A stretch of DNA of 64,000 nucleotides, taken from Paralichthys olivaceus (taxonomy: Eukaryota; Chordata; Actinopteri; Pleuronectiformes; Paralichthyidae). Both the position numbers and the translations under genes were made by a program. Under the pieces are notes generated by a model. That model was not told the origin of the DNA and made no database searches. It saw only the letters and a program-made list of their open reading frames with translations. Within the stretch, counting starts at the first letter, position 1; each line of letters begins with the position of its first letter. The stretch lies in NCBI RefSeq assembly GCF_024713975.1, contig NC_091108.1:8415001-8479000 (forward strand), given 5' to 3'. Below are positions 1 through 12,720 of the stretch, one piece after another.

Positions 1-3000
1 CATGTGCATCACTGGAATGTATTAGGGAGTGACAAGTTATGAAAGTCTGTGTTTTTTGTTTTTTTCATACTTTTGAAGAGTCACCTCAAAAACATTATCA
101 CATTAATCTTGTCGCTCCCTCTTATAGCTTGCTACAATTAAACTTCAGTGTTATTCACATTTAATGGATATTCTCATTTGTGAAAGTAGAATTGCTCGTC
201 TGCTTTGAACAGAACTGCAACACACAGCACATTTGAAAAAGTCGAAATCAATACTTAAATGAATAAAAGCTTTCACTAAAAAACAACATTTAAAAAAAAT
301 TGAGCGTGTATTCCCACACAGACCCGAGGTGACGAATCACATATGGCAGAGTTAATGTGACAGTGAAAGCTTTTTCAAAGCAAGTACACACACAGATTAG
401 GGAGGATCTACAAAGTCTATCGTGATCTGATAAGACTTGTGGTGTTTTCATTGGTGAGTGTCTCTGCTTTTATCTTCTATAACCGCTGAGCTGCTCTTAT
501 CATGTGCAGCACAGTCTGGAATTCCAGCCTCTGATAATTGACTCGTAATCTTTGGTTGCCCAAGCAAAGAGTTAAACCAATATTTCACAAACAGACGTCC
601 TATTCCTCAACGGTAGGTCGCTCAAAAAGCTACAAGGACTTATGATTTTAGTCCGAAACTTAAACAGGTTTGAGATGGGACTCAGACCAATGGACAAACA
701 TTTAAGCGCGACCACAACCTGTGGTCTCAGTCCGGATCAAGCTGAACCATGGTTCCGATCATTCACAGTGTTAAAATATTTATTCGGATAGTTTGCATGA
801 GTTGAGACAGGTGTCTGTCTTCTCCTGCGATAACATTTGAATGACAAGGACGTTCATTTGGGTGGTAGTTAAACCATAATTACAGTGCCAACAAAACAAA
901 ATGAACCACTTCCCCAGAGTTTTCAGTCTGGCTTCTTTTTATACAGAGTGTTTTTGATCTTCTCATCTTTCGGGTAAAAATACAGACAAGCCTCTACACT
1001 AGAACTTTTCCTCTAAATTAGAGAAGCTCACATCTGGGCTGAACAGTTCCCTGGAAAGAAATCTGGGAAAATATTGCACATCATTTTGAAGGATGTGAGC
1101 ATATAGATTCTAATTTGTCATTTGAAACAAACAACTTTATGATGGTTTGTCGACACATTTACATCGTGATAGCAGAAGTATAAAAATATACGAAACGACC
1201 GCCCCTCATCAATGCAGCGCTGACATTTTTCTTGCTGTAGGCCCCATATTTTCATGTTATAAAATCAGGTTTGACTTAGTGCTGATGTAAAATGTCTCTT
1301 AAACAGTTCTTTTTCTCACATCTTGCTGCAAAATAAACCCAGTGACATGAAGTCGGGAGGAATACAACTCGAATGGTGAGGTAAAGCTCTTCTGCCTTGA
1401 TGCCAGGAGAAAGCAGAGGCAATGGTCGACCTTGTCCTTCTCTGCTGTTGGTCTGTGGGTTTGGGCCAGGGACAGGAACTCCCTGTACAGACACTGTGTC
1501 TGCGATTGCTGAAACTACTCCACAGTAGAACACTTTGTTCACTGCCACCAAGGAAAGCCTAGACAACAAAAACACACACATTCTGGAAAAATGAACACTT
1601 GAGAGGGGTCGTTTTCCTCCTCAAAACGTCTTGCTTGGGTTTCGGTGGTAAATAATATTCCCTTCAGAAGAGAGAAAATCGTGCAGCTTAACAAAACTGC
1701 CTGGAGATAATACGAGATGTGTTGTTATCAGACCATTAATCTAAATTTACAAGTAGTGAAGGGCTGTGATGTCTTGTTTTAAAAAAAAAAAAAAGCATAT
1801 AACCACATGGTGACTCAAGAGGGAAGTTGTTTCACAGTGGGTGAGGGGGGGGGTCAAGTTTACAGGTCATGTAGTTATTTGTATCACTTAGAGAAATCTT
1901 AACATGAGACAGCCAGTGAAAATAACAATGACGCCGTGTTATTCCTCGTTGGAAATCAGACTTATAATTAGATTTTGAGCGGTTTATTGCTGGTATCTTA
2001 GGCTCAATAACTCTTGTATTTGAGCTCAAGATGTTTTGCATCCACATCCTAATAAATGATTAATGCAGCAGCAACAGTTGGTCCTGAGCAGGCGGAGAGG
2101 TTCTCATACTCATTTTTCTTGCGCTTCCAATCCAGCTGACCAAATATCATCTGCAAATAGTGTCACTTCAATCACGGTGCCCCCAAAACTGATAGGTTAT
2201 CCAATTATGTGCGTTGATGCATTTCCTGTGAAGCTGGAACATTGCTCATGACCTTTTTCTTGATAGAAATGAAATTTTCTCCCCCTCAGGCTAAACAAAA
2301 TTTCGTAGCACTCCACCCTGTGAGTGAGTCATGCTGGGAGAGTCAAACAAGTCTACACAATGATGAATTCATTGACATTACTCCTGGTGAGGAGCTGTTT
2401 AGAAATCATCCACCGTGCTCAACGCTGTGTCACTTCTCTCTCTCTCTCTCTCTGCACCGGCATGTCTCAGGGTTTTAGAGAGGTGTCGACCAGGGGTGGA
2501 GAGTCCTTCGCTGTTCTCCGCTCGCCGTCTGAGAGCAGGTTATCTCTCCCCGCAGCAAGCTGCCACGCGCCTGCTGCACCTGATTGTCTCATCGGCACAT
2601 TCCAGGTAAGAAGGCCTGACAAGCCAGGACAGAGCGCCCAGACAGTGATACACTTGTTCAGCAGCCACAGGTGTAGCTGCCCTCCTTTTCCACGCTGTCT
2701 CTCTCTCCCTCGGAGCTAGTAGGCGCTGTGAGAGGAGGCAGAGCAATCATGAGGCCGGGGGAATAAAATCAATGACAAATGACTTGGCTTTTTCACAGAG
2801 CACAATAAGAACGGAGCAGCCATGTGCTCATCTTATTGACCTATATTCTTGTGCATCACTCAAAGTAGGCTCAGGAGTGAGAAATACAATAAAGTAACAG
2901 AGTGAGCAGGGAAAATATGTGCTGCAAGCAATTATGTGAGGGAATTTTTCAATATATACATGAATTCAGCCTCAGCTTCTCTACTGGGCCAAGAAGCTCA

Positions 3001-3480
3001 GCTGCATTCAGCCTGGAAATTATTGCGATGACTGGATGTGGACAACATAATAGCTATAATAGGCTACCGTATAAGTTGGTTGGATCCAATTCAATACCAG
3101 ATACTTGAACCTATATCCTGCATATGTGTATGCATAAGCCATATCCACACTACTGCAAATACATTTTAAACAATACTACGATCTGTCATTTTTATTCATT
3201 TATTTTCTTAACTTTACTGTCTACAGAATAATTTATTCAAATCTGATGAAACATAACTATAATTCGGAGAAATCAGAATAAATCCTAATAAAAAAGTGGT
3301 CTTGTGTAATTTTCCTGTCTGTTGACAAGGTTAGCAGCCTTGAACTCACCATTAATTTTTCCAGACAGATGTAACATAGATTTTTCTATGTAATTATAGT
3401 AATATGACATCTGAACAACAGGTCATTACATTTGTTACTGCTGTGTATGTATGACAATATCAAATTGTAAAGCCCTTTGA
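1..3480. other. Intergenic, no gene seen
   Basis: AT-rich DNA without a convincing exon on either strand. The open frames here are short, lack any family signature and are not framed by good splice sites. It holds a poly(A) run near 1781-1794, a short (CT)n run near 2432-2452 and nothing else I can name. Confidence 0.6.
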
Positions 3481-3484
3481 GGCA

Positions 3485-3815
3485 AACTATGACTAATGAG
3501 AAATCTGCCATTTATTTTTTCAATTAGTCAATTAATTATTTGGTCTCCTGTTTGAAAATGCAAATCTCCATTTCCTAAGGCCCAAGTTGATGTCATCAAT
3601 CTCCAGTTCAGCCAGTGGCCCCATAATTAATTCTCTGACAAACAGTCCAACACCAAAACATGTTCAATGTTATTTAATGGAAGTGTGTAAAAGCCAGTCT
3701 TCATAATTGAGTGGTAGAAATCCAACATTTGTTTCCCTTTTCCTTTAAATATGAATTAATCGCTTAGCGCTAATTGATTAATCAACATATTTTTTACAGC
3801 TGTAATAAAATGTGT
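3485..3815. repeat. Degenerate teleost interspersed repeat (ATTAATCGATTA-type)
   Basis: The block opens with a segment rich in CAATTAGTCAATTAATT, has a middle resembling 'AAATGCAAATCTCCATTTCC', and closes with GATTAATCAACA followed by a TTTACAGCTGTAA end. I recognise this layout from a very common short non-autonomous teleost repeat with ATTAATCGATTA-rich ends and a TTGCAGCT terminus. A second copy lies at about 60,695-61,050. The edges are approximate and the transposon class is not certain. Confidence 0.5.
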
Positions 3816-6800
3816 TCTAACTTCGTCGAATGTTGTTAAGAGATTAAAATAATTATCCTTATAAAGACAACACAAGCTTGGATTTCATTCTCAGGTGTCT
3901 GTTATTTTGTCCACCACCTGTTCTCGCCTCAGAGAACACATTTTAACTGATTTCTGATGAGAAATTTAATTCCACCCCCCGGAGCAGAATAATTCTGTCT
4001 TTTTCCTGATATGCTTTGTTTCGCTCTGACACTAATAACTCCCCTTCATCTACTCACACAGCACACTAGTATGTGCACCTTCTAAATTTATGCCTTTGTG
4101 GGTCTGCTCGGCTGCCACTGAGGGGTGATCAGCCATTCAACGGAGGGAGGAAACAGGAACTTGAGCATTACGATGATGTAATTGGCAGCAGATGCGGAGG
4201 AAGATGGAGATAAAGGAGGAGGAATTCAAAATAATATCTGTTTGGGCATGCATCATGGGGTTATCATGAGCACAGAGGGATCATGTTTTGACTTTTGTCT
4301 CACTGATGCACTGTTGCTCAAGTGCTTTCATTTTACAGTCTGAGCTGTGGAAATCTGACATTTCAGTGCAACAACAGCGACAGCGAAATTGTGGAGGGAG
4401 AGTGTTGCAATTCTGAAAAGAAGCCTTTAATAAAAACTTAGCAACCCCCCGTCTGATCACAGAGCACGCAGGGCCTGTGCAGGAAACAAATTGGATATGC
4501 TAATGTACAAGTCATACTGTGAGCTGCTTGCAAACAGCATTACCAGTGCTGCTCATTCTGTGGGACATAATATCAGCCGGGAGGAAGGTTTCAAATTCTC
4601 AGACAGATTCTCAACGTTGGACGACATCCAGCGACTCTTCCAGGGTAAATGTGACCCTTGGATGTGAAAGTCACGGCAGAGAAAATGACCAAGGAAGGTC
4701 AAGTAGCCACTTTTTCTTGCCTTCCTTGTGATCTGACAATGAGGCAGCAAGAAACAACAGGGCAGGGCTGAGTAAGAGGATGCAGTGGGGGTGGGGGGGT
4801 GGATGCAGGCTGGGACCTGCTCCGGCATTAAGTTATGCCTTTGTGAGGCAGAAGCACTTGCCTGTGGCAGGTGCAGGTAGCAGACGTGACGCTGCCAAGG
4901 TGTTTCTATTGAGAAGTGCCCAACCTGCTGAGTTGTCGGGACAAGTTGGAGGGCTCAGTCACCACCCAGCTCTGAAAGAACTAACCAGATCCCTGTGTTG
5001 GACTCGGGATGTAGGAGCTGGAAAATCCCGGCGCTCCAACATAAAATTATAGGATTGTTGTGATGCATGTCGTGGAGGCATATGTGGAAGATAATACATC
5101 ATAATAGCCATTACAATCCCAGGGATTGTCTCTTTTATGTTCCACCCTAAATGCATTTACAGACTTTGAAATAAAGACACGTGTCTTTCAGCAGAGCTCA
5201 ACAGTTATATTTAAAATTCAAAATGTTCATTTTTATGGGAGTGGACTGATCCTAAAGCTGGAGTTTAAGAGGGTACATAATAACCCAAGCACTTATGAGG
5301 CATTACAGCAGAGAGTTGTCATTTTTCCACTAATGAGTTATTCAGAAATGTGGCCATATTTCTTATAAAACCAGTCTTGCAATCCATTAAGCCTTCTCTG
5401 TATTCATCGCTCTGCCTCCTTGTGCAAAAGAAACTGATTCAAAATCTGCTTTCCCTGTGTTTACGCCACAGAGGCACCTGTAGCTGCCTATACACTGCAG
5501 CCAATCACAGACCAGTGTAAGCCTGCAAGTCTGGCCATGTCAGGTGGAATTCCTGTCATCACAGAGCAACAGTAATCATCGGCACAGAAGAGTCTGAACG
5601 GAGGGAAGAAGGCAAATGAAAAGATTTGGTGTGAAATATGTGCAGGAGAATCTTCTGAAGGAGATGTGACTCACCGTGTGCTACACTTGTTGAAAACATT
5701 TTCTCTTTTTCTGAATAGGAGTGGCAATGGAAGGCCAAAGGCGAGTGGTTCAAAGATGTTCCATGCAAACTTTTTTCTGACACACAGAGAGAGCGAGTTT
5801 CTTCACTCTGGTGGTGTTTAGCCAGAACTTATCAAAATTCCAGGATGTTTGATCTGAGCAGTGGAATTAAAGATACAGAAACCGTTTCAGTCTGTGAAGA
5901 GAAGAAGAAGAAAAAAAAAGCATTGGTGAGATGATGTGAAAGATTTTGAGCCCTCATGCTGGTTTGGGTAATCAAAGATCACGTCAATGCCCAACAACTT
6001 GGAGTCACAGGAATTAAAAAATACCTCTTCAAGCCTCAGAGTCTGGGGCAGGTACTTTTTAGCGAGGACACTATGTGCTCCTGTCCCAATTTCTGTTATT
6101 CTCAACATCCAGTGGAGCAAACGTGGCGGCGTGGGGATAAAAAAACACAAAGTTTAGACGTAATTATCACCTGAAGGAGTGGAGGTTCTTAACAATGAGG
6201 GCAGAGTAAGCAAAACGATCTTCCTTCCCTCCTTTGTTTGCTCTGCCTGAATGAATAGCAGATCCACCAGCATGGCAGTGTCAGAATAGATTAGCGCCAT
6301 GGTCCATCTCTCCGGCTTCACAAAATAAAATCCTCTTAAAAGCAGGGGATGTCACTCAATCTCCCGAGACACGTACGTGCACGGTGGATGTCTCGCCGCT
6401 GGGAAATATACCTGCACAAATAGAGGAAGAGGAAACTGACAACGAGCAGAGGTATATGAATTCTCCCACACGATTCACCAGTTTTCACTCATACGCTGTT
6501 AACATGCTATTGTTCATTTTAGTTTTTGTCTGCAGAGCAATGGATTATGGAACGAGAGGCAGTCATTATCTGAAACATATAAGATGCACTTGGTTTTCCA
6601 TTGAGACACGCTGGATGTGCAGATTTGAAGAGGACAGGTTCAAGTAGCTCTTATCTCCATCTTATCATTATATTGCCTTCAGCCTTCTGTTATTTTATAA
6701 TCACAGCCTAGGGCCAAGACTAAAAGGAGGCTTTTCTAAACCCATTCAGAGTTTTCAATCCATGCAACTGAGAAAACAACAGGAAGTTCCTCCATGAAGA

Positions 6801-7780
6801 GCCCAGAGGCGAAGGTGAAGAGTTCATCGCTTGCAAAACCACTTCACTGCTTTCCTCACGAAACAAAAGCATTTAGTTGTTTATTCAAAATGAGAAATGT
6901 GATGACTTGAGAAAAAGAGGGTTGTTTGTGAACTGGAAGCTGTGAAGTACAATTTGATTTATTAAGCACATGATTGCCTTAAATCATATAGAAAAATATA
7001 TTTTGAAATAATGTTTAGCACAAAAAAGAACAATTCTGGATTCATTTAAATACTAAAATATAACAGAATATTTTATCTGTTGTCGCTGCAAAATATTTTT
7101 TTTTAATTCCCATTTTGGGCCATACTTCTCTTTTCTATATAAAAAATAAACAAGAAATCAAAAAATATCGCTAAAATATCCAGCTTTAAGAAAACACTAC
7201 TTATAATGCCACATGATCCACAACCAACATATTCCCTCATAATTTGACATAAAAAAAAGAATGAATGAATGAAAAAGGAATGACTTGTCCAATGTGTACT
7301 ATATGGTTAATACAAGGAGAAATATACTATTACTTTATTATAAATATTATAATTTGACTAGGTTGGATATTTTCTATGAAAAGCAGCAATTGACACTATA
7401 TGTGGAAATTCAATAAATAAAGAATAAATAAGAATATTATTAGAGACACAAAATATTTCCATCGTACAACATGGATGGACGCTTCACCTCTTTAGTTCTC
7501 CCACTCTGTGCTTGGATGTGAGGTCATATAATCTGCTGGTCCCCTCATGATGACAATGCAGCAGGAGCAGGGACAACACATATTGTGCCCTGAGATGTGC
7601 AGGGACGGTGACCTGTAAGGTGGATTACCTGACCAGGACGGAAACACGGTGTTAGCCTGTCAGTTTAATGCCTCCAGCTGCAGTCAGGCTCTGTCACAAT
7701 GATCACGTCAGCGTAAAACTCCAATGCAGATCCACACAGGGGCACACATTGGGATTATATAAGAAATAAAATCACACGTC
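3816..7780. other. Intergenic, no gene seen
   Basis: No exon with a recognisable protein family. The stretch at 4040-4480 is more balanced in base composition than its surroundings, while 6960-7440 is very AT-rich with a small GAAT-type run near 7258-7275. No RNA gene was recognised. Confidence 0.55.
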
Positions 7781-8110
7781 TTTGGCCTCTTTCTGATAGG
7801 ACACTATTTATAAACGGGTTATAAGTTGTAGTTAACGACATTATTGATGTTTATGCTTTATAGATTAGCTATAAACTTTCATTAGGGAAAACTTTTGGGT
7901 TGCCAGGTTGTGGAAAATCCTCTGTTATCAAGACACCGCTTGTCCTTCTAGCTCTTCAACTCATTAGCGAAAGCTCCACAGTGGACTGTTACTTATCCTC
8001 TGTAAAAGGGCTCCAGGACACCACTCATTTATAACCTGCTTATTAACTTTTACAATAGCTATTTTCCAGAGGGGAGGCCATCAAACAGTCCACTGGAGAG
8101 GTCTCATTAA
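7780..8110. repeat. Decayed interspersed repeat, copy 1 of a pair
   Basis: It contains TTATAA-rich segments and the phrase CCAGGTTGTGGAAAATCC near 7899-7920. A close variant, CCAGGTTGTGAAAATCCC, occurs near 25,495-25,513 in the same orientation, also next to TTATTAATG-type text. The two look like diverged copies of one short mobile repeat. The family name is unknown to me and the limits are approximate. Confidence 0.4.
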
Positions 8111-9130
8111 AGAATAATAAAAGTTGGTTGTAACTGATCTTTACAGTATCAGTAAATGACCGAGCAGCAATTCATAAATCAATTAGCTTCAGCTTATGCC
8201 ACATTTCCACACGGTGCCTTATCAGACTGTGGTACCACTTGTCTTTCATCACTGTCCACGCTTTTGTCTGATTTTTCTCAGAGCGTTAAACTCTTCACAG
8301 GAGCTGCGGAGAAGTCGATATTTATTCTTACCCGAGCTTTTGAGAGAGATCAGCTGTCATTTGAGGTGAGGATGTTCTCTACACTTTCAGCGGCGTAGTC
8401 TGCATCTCTCTTCAAATTGATTGGAATCACTTTCTGTCCCCGCAAAAAAAAGAATCCTCTCCTTTTCATCTTATAGTCTCATTGATCATCGGGAGCTTCT
8501 GAGAGTACAGGTGTGATCATCATCCTAATGCAGCTCGACTCCATGTATGTGTGTACGTGAAGACAGAGGCGCTTTGTGTTACGCTTCGATGAACGTGCTC
8601 TGGTGTGGCCCGAGAGTACAATGAATCAACGCTGACACAACATTCGTACTCATCCATTATTTATATTGGCTCAAACGTTCTCCAAAGCTTTTTGAATGTT
8701 GGTTTTCATCATTCCATAACATCGTGATTGTTTTTTTTCCGTGCTGGGACTAAATCTTTCATGTGATACCTTGCAGTATTTGTGTGTTCTTGTGTGTGCA
8801 CGCATCTTTGTGTAGCCTATGTTTGTGTCAACTTTGGAATAATGATAGACTGACGGTGGGAGCGACAGCACCACCCCAAGCAAGCAGGAAAGCCCGACAT
8901 TCCTGGGCTGCGAGCTGTGACTCTGAGCACAGACAGCAAGTTAAAACATGCAGCCTGGAGCCACCACTGTTTTAGTAAATAGTTTCAGAGCTAATGTTTA
9001 GAGATCACAGCGCTGGGACGAGGGTGGGATTGATTTCCCAAACAGGGATCATGTGTTGTGATTTTCTGGCTTTCTTGAAGGTTGGAAATGATAAATTGGC
9101 GTCACCTGCTGAAAAGGGTGCAGCTATTAT
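8111..9130. other. Intergenic, no gene seen
   Basis: Mixed-composition DNA with short open frames only. A short TG-rich patch lies near 8780-8825. No exon, RNA gene or regulatory element could be supported. Confidence 0.5.
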
Positions 9131-9480
9131 TTAAGGTTTATTGATGTTTCAAATGCACAACTCAGGCTTTTAGGAAAATACATTTGCTTTTTTGGTGAAG
9201 ATTGATACAAACTAGCAGCATAACTTAGCACTAGCTTACAACAGGGAAACAGCTAACCAGGCAAAATAAACCCAATCCACCTGTTAGCACCTTTATTTCT
9301 CACTGGTTAACACAGTTTGTCATAAAGTTAATTATCAAACTTAATACAACAAATAGAGCTGCAGGTCAAACCATTAAAAGTTTGTTTACATTTTTGTTTT
9401 AGTTATGGATTTAAGACAAGACTGGAAACATAGCGCTAAGCTAATTGTCCTGTTTACAGTGTCTATCAGAATCAAGTATG
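9130..9480 (+). repeat. Decayed teleost repeat (AGCATAAAGACTGGAAACA family)
   Basis: It reads GGTGAAGATTGATACAAACT, then CATAACTTAGCACTAGCTTA, then GGGAAACAGCTAACCAGGC, then AATCCACCTGTTAGCACC, and later GACTGGAAACATAGCGCTAA. These phrases in this order are the signature of a very common percomorph non-autonomous element ('TTAGCTTAGCATAAAGACTG' consensus). Other pieces lie at 29,040-29,180 and 61,835-61,985. The copy is degraded and its ends are approximate. Confidence 0.55.
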
Positions 9481-9519
9481 TGTTCTCGTAGGTTTCAAAG
9501 AATCAACATAGTAAAACAG

Positions 9520-9905
9520 TGTTGGCCCACTCTGTCACACTGCCACGCTGTCGTGTGGCCCACATACCACGTGGAGTGATGGCAATTGGGCGGTCTACTG
9601 CTGTTTACCAGATCTGGACCACAAGAAGGCCATAGCAATACCAAATGTCAACCAATGGGGCCGAAGGTGACCCGAATTAGTTTTGTGCTATTTGGGCCAA
9701 ATTCACTATTTACCACATTGGCCACTTTAGGTTCACATCCAGATTACACCTTACCTAGAGCACCGCACGTTTGCCAAAAAATGCGATATTTGAGTCACAT
9801 TTATTATTTTACCAGGGCGCGACATTAGGCTCACATCCATTTTGTTCAGGCCACATTAATGCCAGCAGTGCCACATCATTGCCTGAAGTGGCCCACATCC
9901 GTATG
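9520..9905. repeat. GGCCACA-rich interspersed repeat
   Basis: The block repeats the words GGCCCAC/GGCCACA/GGCCAAA and CACATCC many times (near 9525, 9557, 9625, 9696, 9720, 9735, 9848, 9890). Similar text ('gccacattggccacttta') recurs in many fish genomes as a short mobile repeat. The open frames across it on both strands are by-products and are not called as genes. Family assignment is from memory only. Confidence 0.45.
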
Positions 9906-12158
9906 CTGACTGGGAAATTGACTTGGTTTTGAACTGAAAAACTGAAATGAAAAAAGTAGAAGAATGGTACAAAAATACTTATTACAGTGATGGATGGTCC
10001 AGACTTACACACCGGACTTACATATATATATAAAAAGTAAACTGTCTCCTGGTTCTATTTACCTACAAACACAAGAGCGGTACCAATAATCTAACTCTCC
10101 CATGCCGATAAGAAATAAGTGCATGTTTGCCCATTTCACTTGTATAATGCCATCAATGTGTTTATTTTGTATTCACACTTGGTACAAAATGAAATCTCCA
10201 GGTTCTGCACTTGGCCTTTTGGATTCGAGCTCGCTGTAATAAGAAGTTATGGATTTATCTGGCGGTTCACTCCGGCTGCATAGATCTGCATAGATCACCA
10301 CCTGCCACTCAAATCTGGAACACCTGCTTCCTCCACAGCGTCCACCGCCAGCTGGCCCAGTGCAAAAAGGAATAGTCATTAAAAAAATACAAACTCAGCC
10401 CGGAACTAAAACGTTATTTAATCCCATGGATGTTCACAGGAATATTTCATAGCTCCTGTCCCACTTTTCTAATATTTATTCCCTCTACTTTAACAATGCT
10501 CCCCCCCCCTCACTCCGGCTGTCCAGGGGTTGCTTGAGCAGTGAGAGGAACTTTCCTGAACTCCCATCCAACATAATCAAATAGAACATGTTCTCCATAT
10601 TACCTGCTCCCTCCATCCACTCACTAACCTTTTCCCCTCGTCGTTCTTTAATTAAGACATTCATCAAACAAACTCACTGGTGTGACCATGTAGTGCTCAG
10701 TGTTCCCGGGCAATAGAAGAGACGGACTGGTGATTACAGGCAGACGGACCCGTGTGTTTTAGATGGTGGACTGATGGTTGTGTGTCATGCTTGGAGGGAA
10801 CATACAGGGAGGAGGATCCACTCCACCTACAGGATTCCACTGGATATAACAGAGTGCCTCTCCACTCAGCTGTGTTAGCTCAGCATGCCCTGCTCAAATC
10901 CTTTCGACTTGACTAGATAACAAGCGCATTTGGCTGCTGTGCGTCTGCCTGCTCGTGTATCTGCCTCACTGCTTTTCCTGTTGTAATACTCTGCCTTATT
11001 GCAGCATTTCTGAGTTGCTCTGTTGCTCTGTTTCATTTGTCCACTTCTCACGATTTCCATCAGATGCTCAAATCCCTTGTTTTTTAAGCTTCTGTTTGAT
11101 TATTTGTCGAATTGAATAGAATGGAATAGATTAGAATGTCTTAATCTTTGGCGGACAAAGAATTGAAATCTTTGATGCTAGTTAAGGTAACAATACCTAC
11201 AAAACCTACAAGTGTCTAAATTAAAGTATCATAATTTAAAGTGCTTGCAGTCAAATGTATGAACAATACATGTAATAAAGTTTTGTACGTTTTTTACTTC
11301 TACTTGCAATATATATTTTTCAGGAGTCTGGAAAAGGTAGTGAAGTAAATACAAGTTAGTAGTTAGTATATTACAAGTTTTTCTATGCTATAAATAAGTA
11401 AAGGCAACTCTGACTTCCGCTTTGTTGTATGCACTGTTAGTTTAAGTTACATTTGAAATGAATGGATTGGAGGAAAGAATCCTCATTGTCTGAACAGTCA
11501 GAATCCTGGATGCTGTGTGTCAAACAAAGCTTTGGCAGCTTGTCCGATTTGAATGACGCAAACCTACCGAGCAGAGGATTTCCAGGGGAATGTCAACGCT
11601 GCCTCAGACTTGAACTGACTGCAGATATTTCAGCAATTATTTATGGACGGGTGTCAATTTGGTCAAACTGTCTGCTGAAACACCTTCTGTTCAAAAAAAG
11701 CGGAGTTTAACAACAAAGGCACAATTAAAATGTAACCATGCAATCGTAAAATATCTTTGTTCAGACAGTACGTGCAGAATTACTGCAATCAGGCTCTTTT
11801 AACTCGCACAACAGCGGTTAAATAAATGTAACTGATTGTGCAAACATTATTCTGAGGCTAATAAAATGCCTAATGCTCATGCACAGAGGGGTGTTTAACA
11901 TTTTAATCTCTAATGGAGGACTTTTGGGGCATAGATATTCATCATGCTGCCTGTTAACAGTTCAATCGCATCGTATCACGACTCAGACAGACCTGCAGTG
12001 TGTAGGAGTGTGAGGTGGTTTGTTGCATCTGATGGTCTAAGGGCCCGTTTCCACCAGCTGGAGCTGAGCAGCAGTGCATCATCACCTGCAGGGAACACCT
12101 GGACCCGAACAGACAGGTATGTTTATTCATCCTAATGAGCATGTGTTGTTTATACACA

Positions 12159-12160
<2 letters not shown>
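9906..12160. other. Intergenic, no gene seen
   Basis: AT-rich with short open frames only. It contains a short TA run near 10,022-10,032, a C run near 10,501-10,509 and a GAATAGA-type patch near 11,110-11,135. No exon or RNA gene was recognised. Confidence 0.5.

Positions 12161-12164
<4 letters not shown>

Positions 12165-12211
<47 letters not shown>
12165..12211. repeat. (CA)n microsatellite
   Basis: An uninterrupted CA dinucleotide run of about 47 bases, preceded by CTCT. Confidence 0.98.
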
Positions 12212-12213
<2 letters not shown>

Positions 12214-12319
12214 AGGTATTTGGCTACTCAGAGAGGCATGTTGTTAAGAAAAGATTTAATTAATATCGAAAATTTCCCTTAATTCTGCATAGGCTGCTTA
12301 TTACAGACCAACACAGTCA

Positions 12320-12720
12320 ATCACTTTTCATATTTGTTTATGCAGCACTTTTCATAATAGCATTTACAAAGTGATTCACATTTGTAATAATAAAAATGCA
12401 TAAAGCAGTTTAGTAAACAGAATTAAAAGACAAGTAAAACCAATTAAATGTGCAGCAATGTAATAAAAACTCCAGCATATAACCCAGCAGGTTTTTAAAA
12501 AGTAGAACATGGTGATGGTGAGGAGGAGGCAATTCTATCATGTTGAGGAAAAACACCAAGAGGAAGGTCTCCCTCAGATTGGAGTCTAGACCCCAACTCA
12601 GAGCCACTGACCAGATGATCTGATTAATTGAAAGATTACAAATAACAGGATAGCTGTTGACGGCCCTCGAAAGTAGTTTTACAGATAAAAACAAGTTTTC
12701 TTAAAATTAAGAGCAATCAT
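12320..12720 (-). mobile_element. Possible LINE 3' tail, reversed
   Basis: The text near 12,335-12,360 (ATTTGTTTATGCAGCACTTT) is the reverse complement of a 'GTGC(T)..ATAAA' tail typical of CR1/L2-like retrotransposons in fish. The following AT-rich segment with AGTCTAGACCCCAACTCAGA resembles text seen next to such tails. No coding remnant is visible, so this is a low-confidence call; an unrelated AT-rich spacer would explain it too. Confidence 0.3.

Noticed and set aside
12165..12211. Regular repeats as a CRISPR-like array
   Set aside because: Simple dinucleotide repeat in a vertebrate genome; no repeat-spacer structure exists anywhere in the window.
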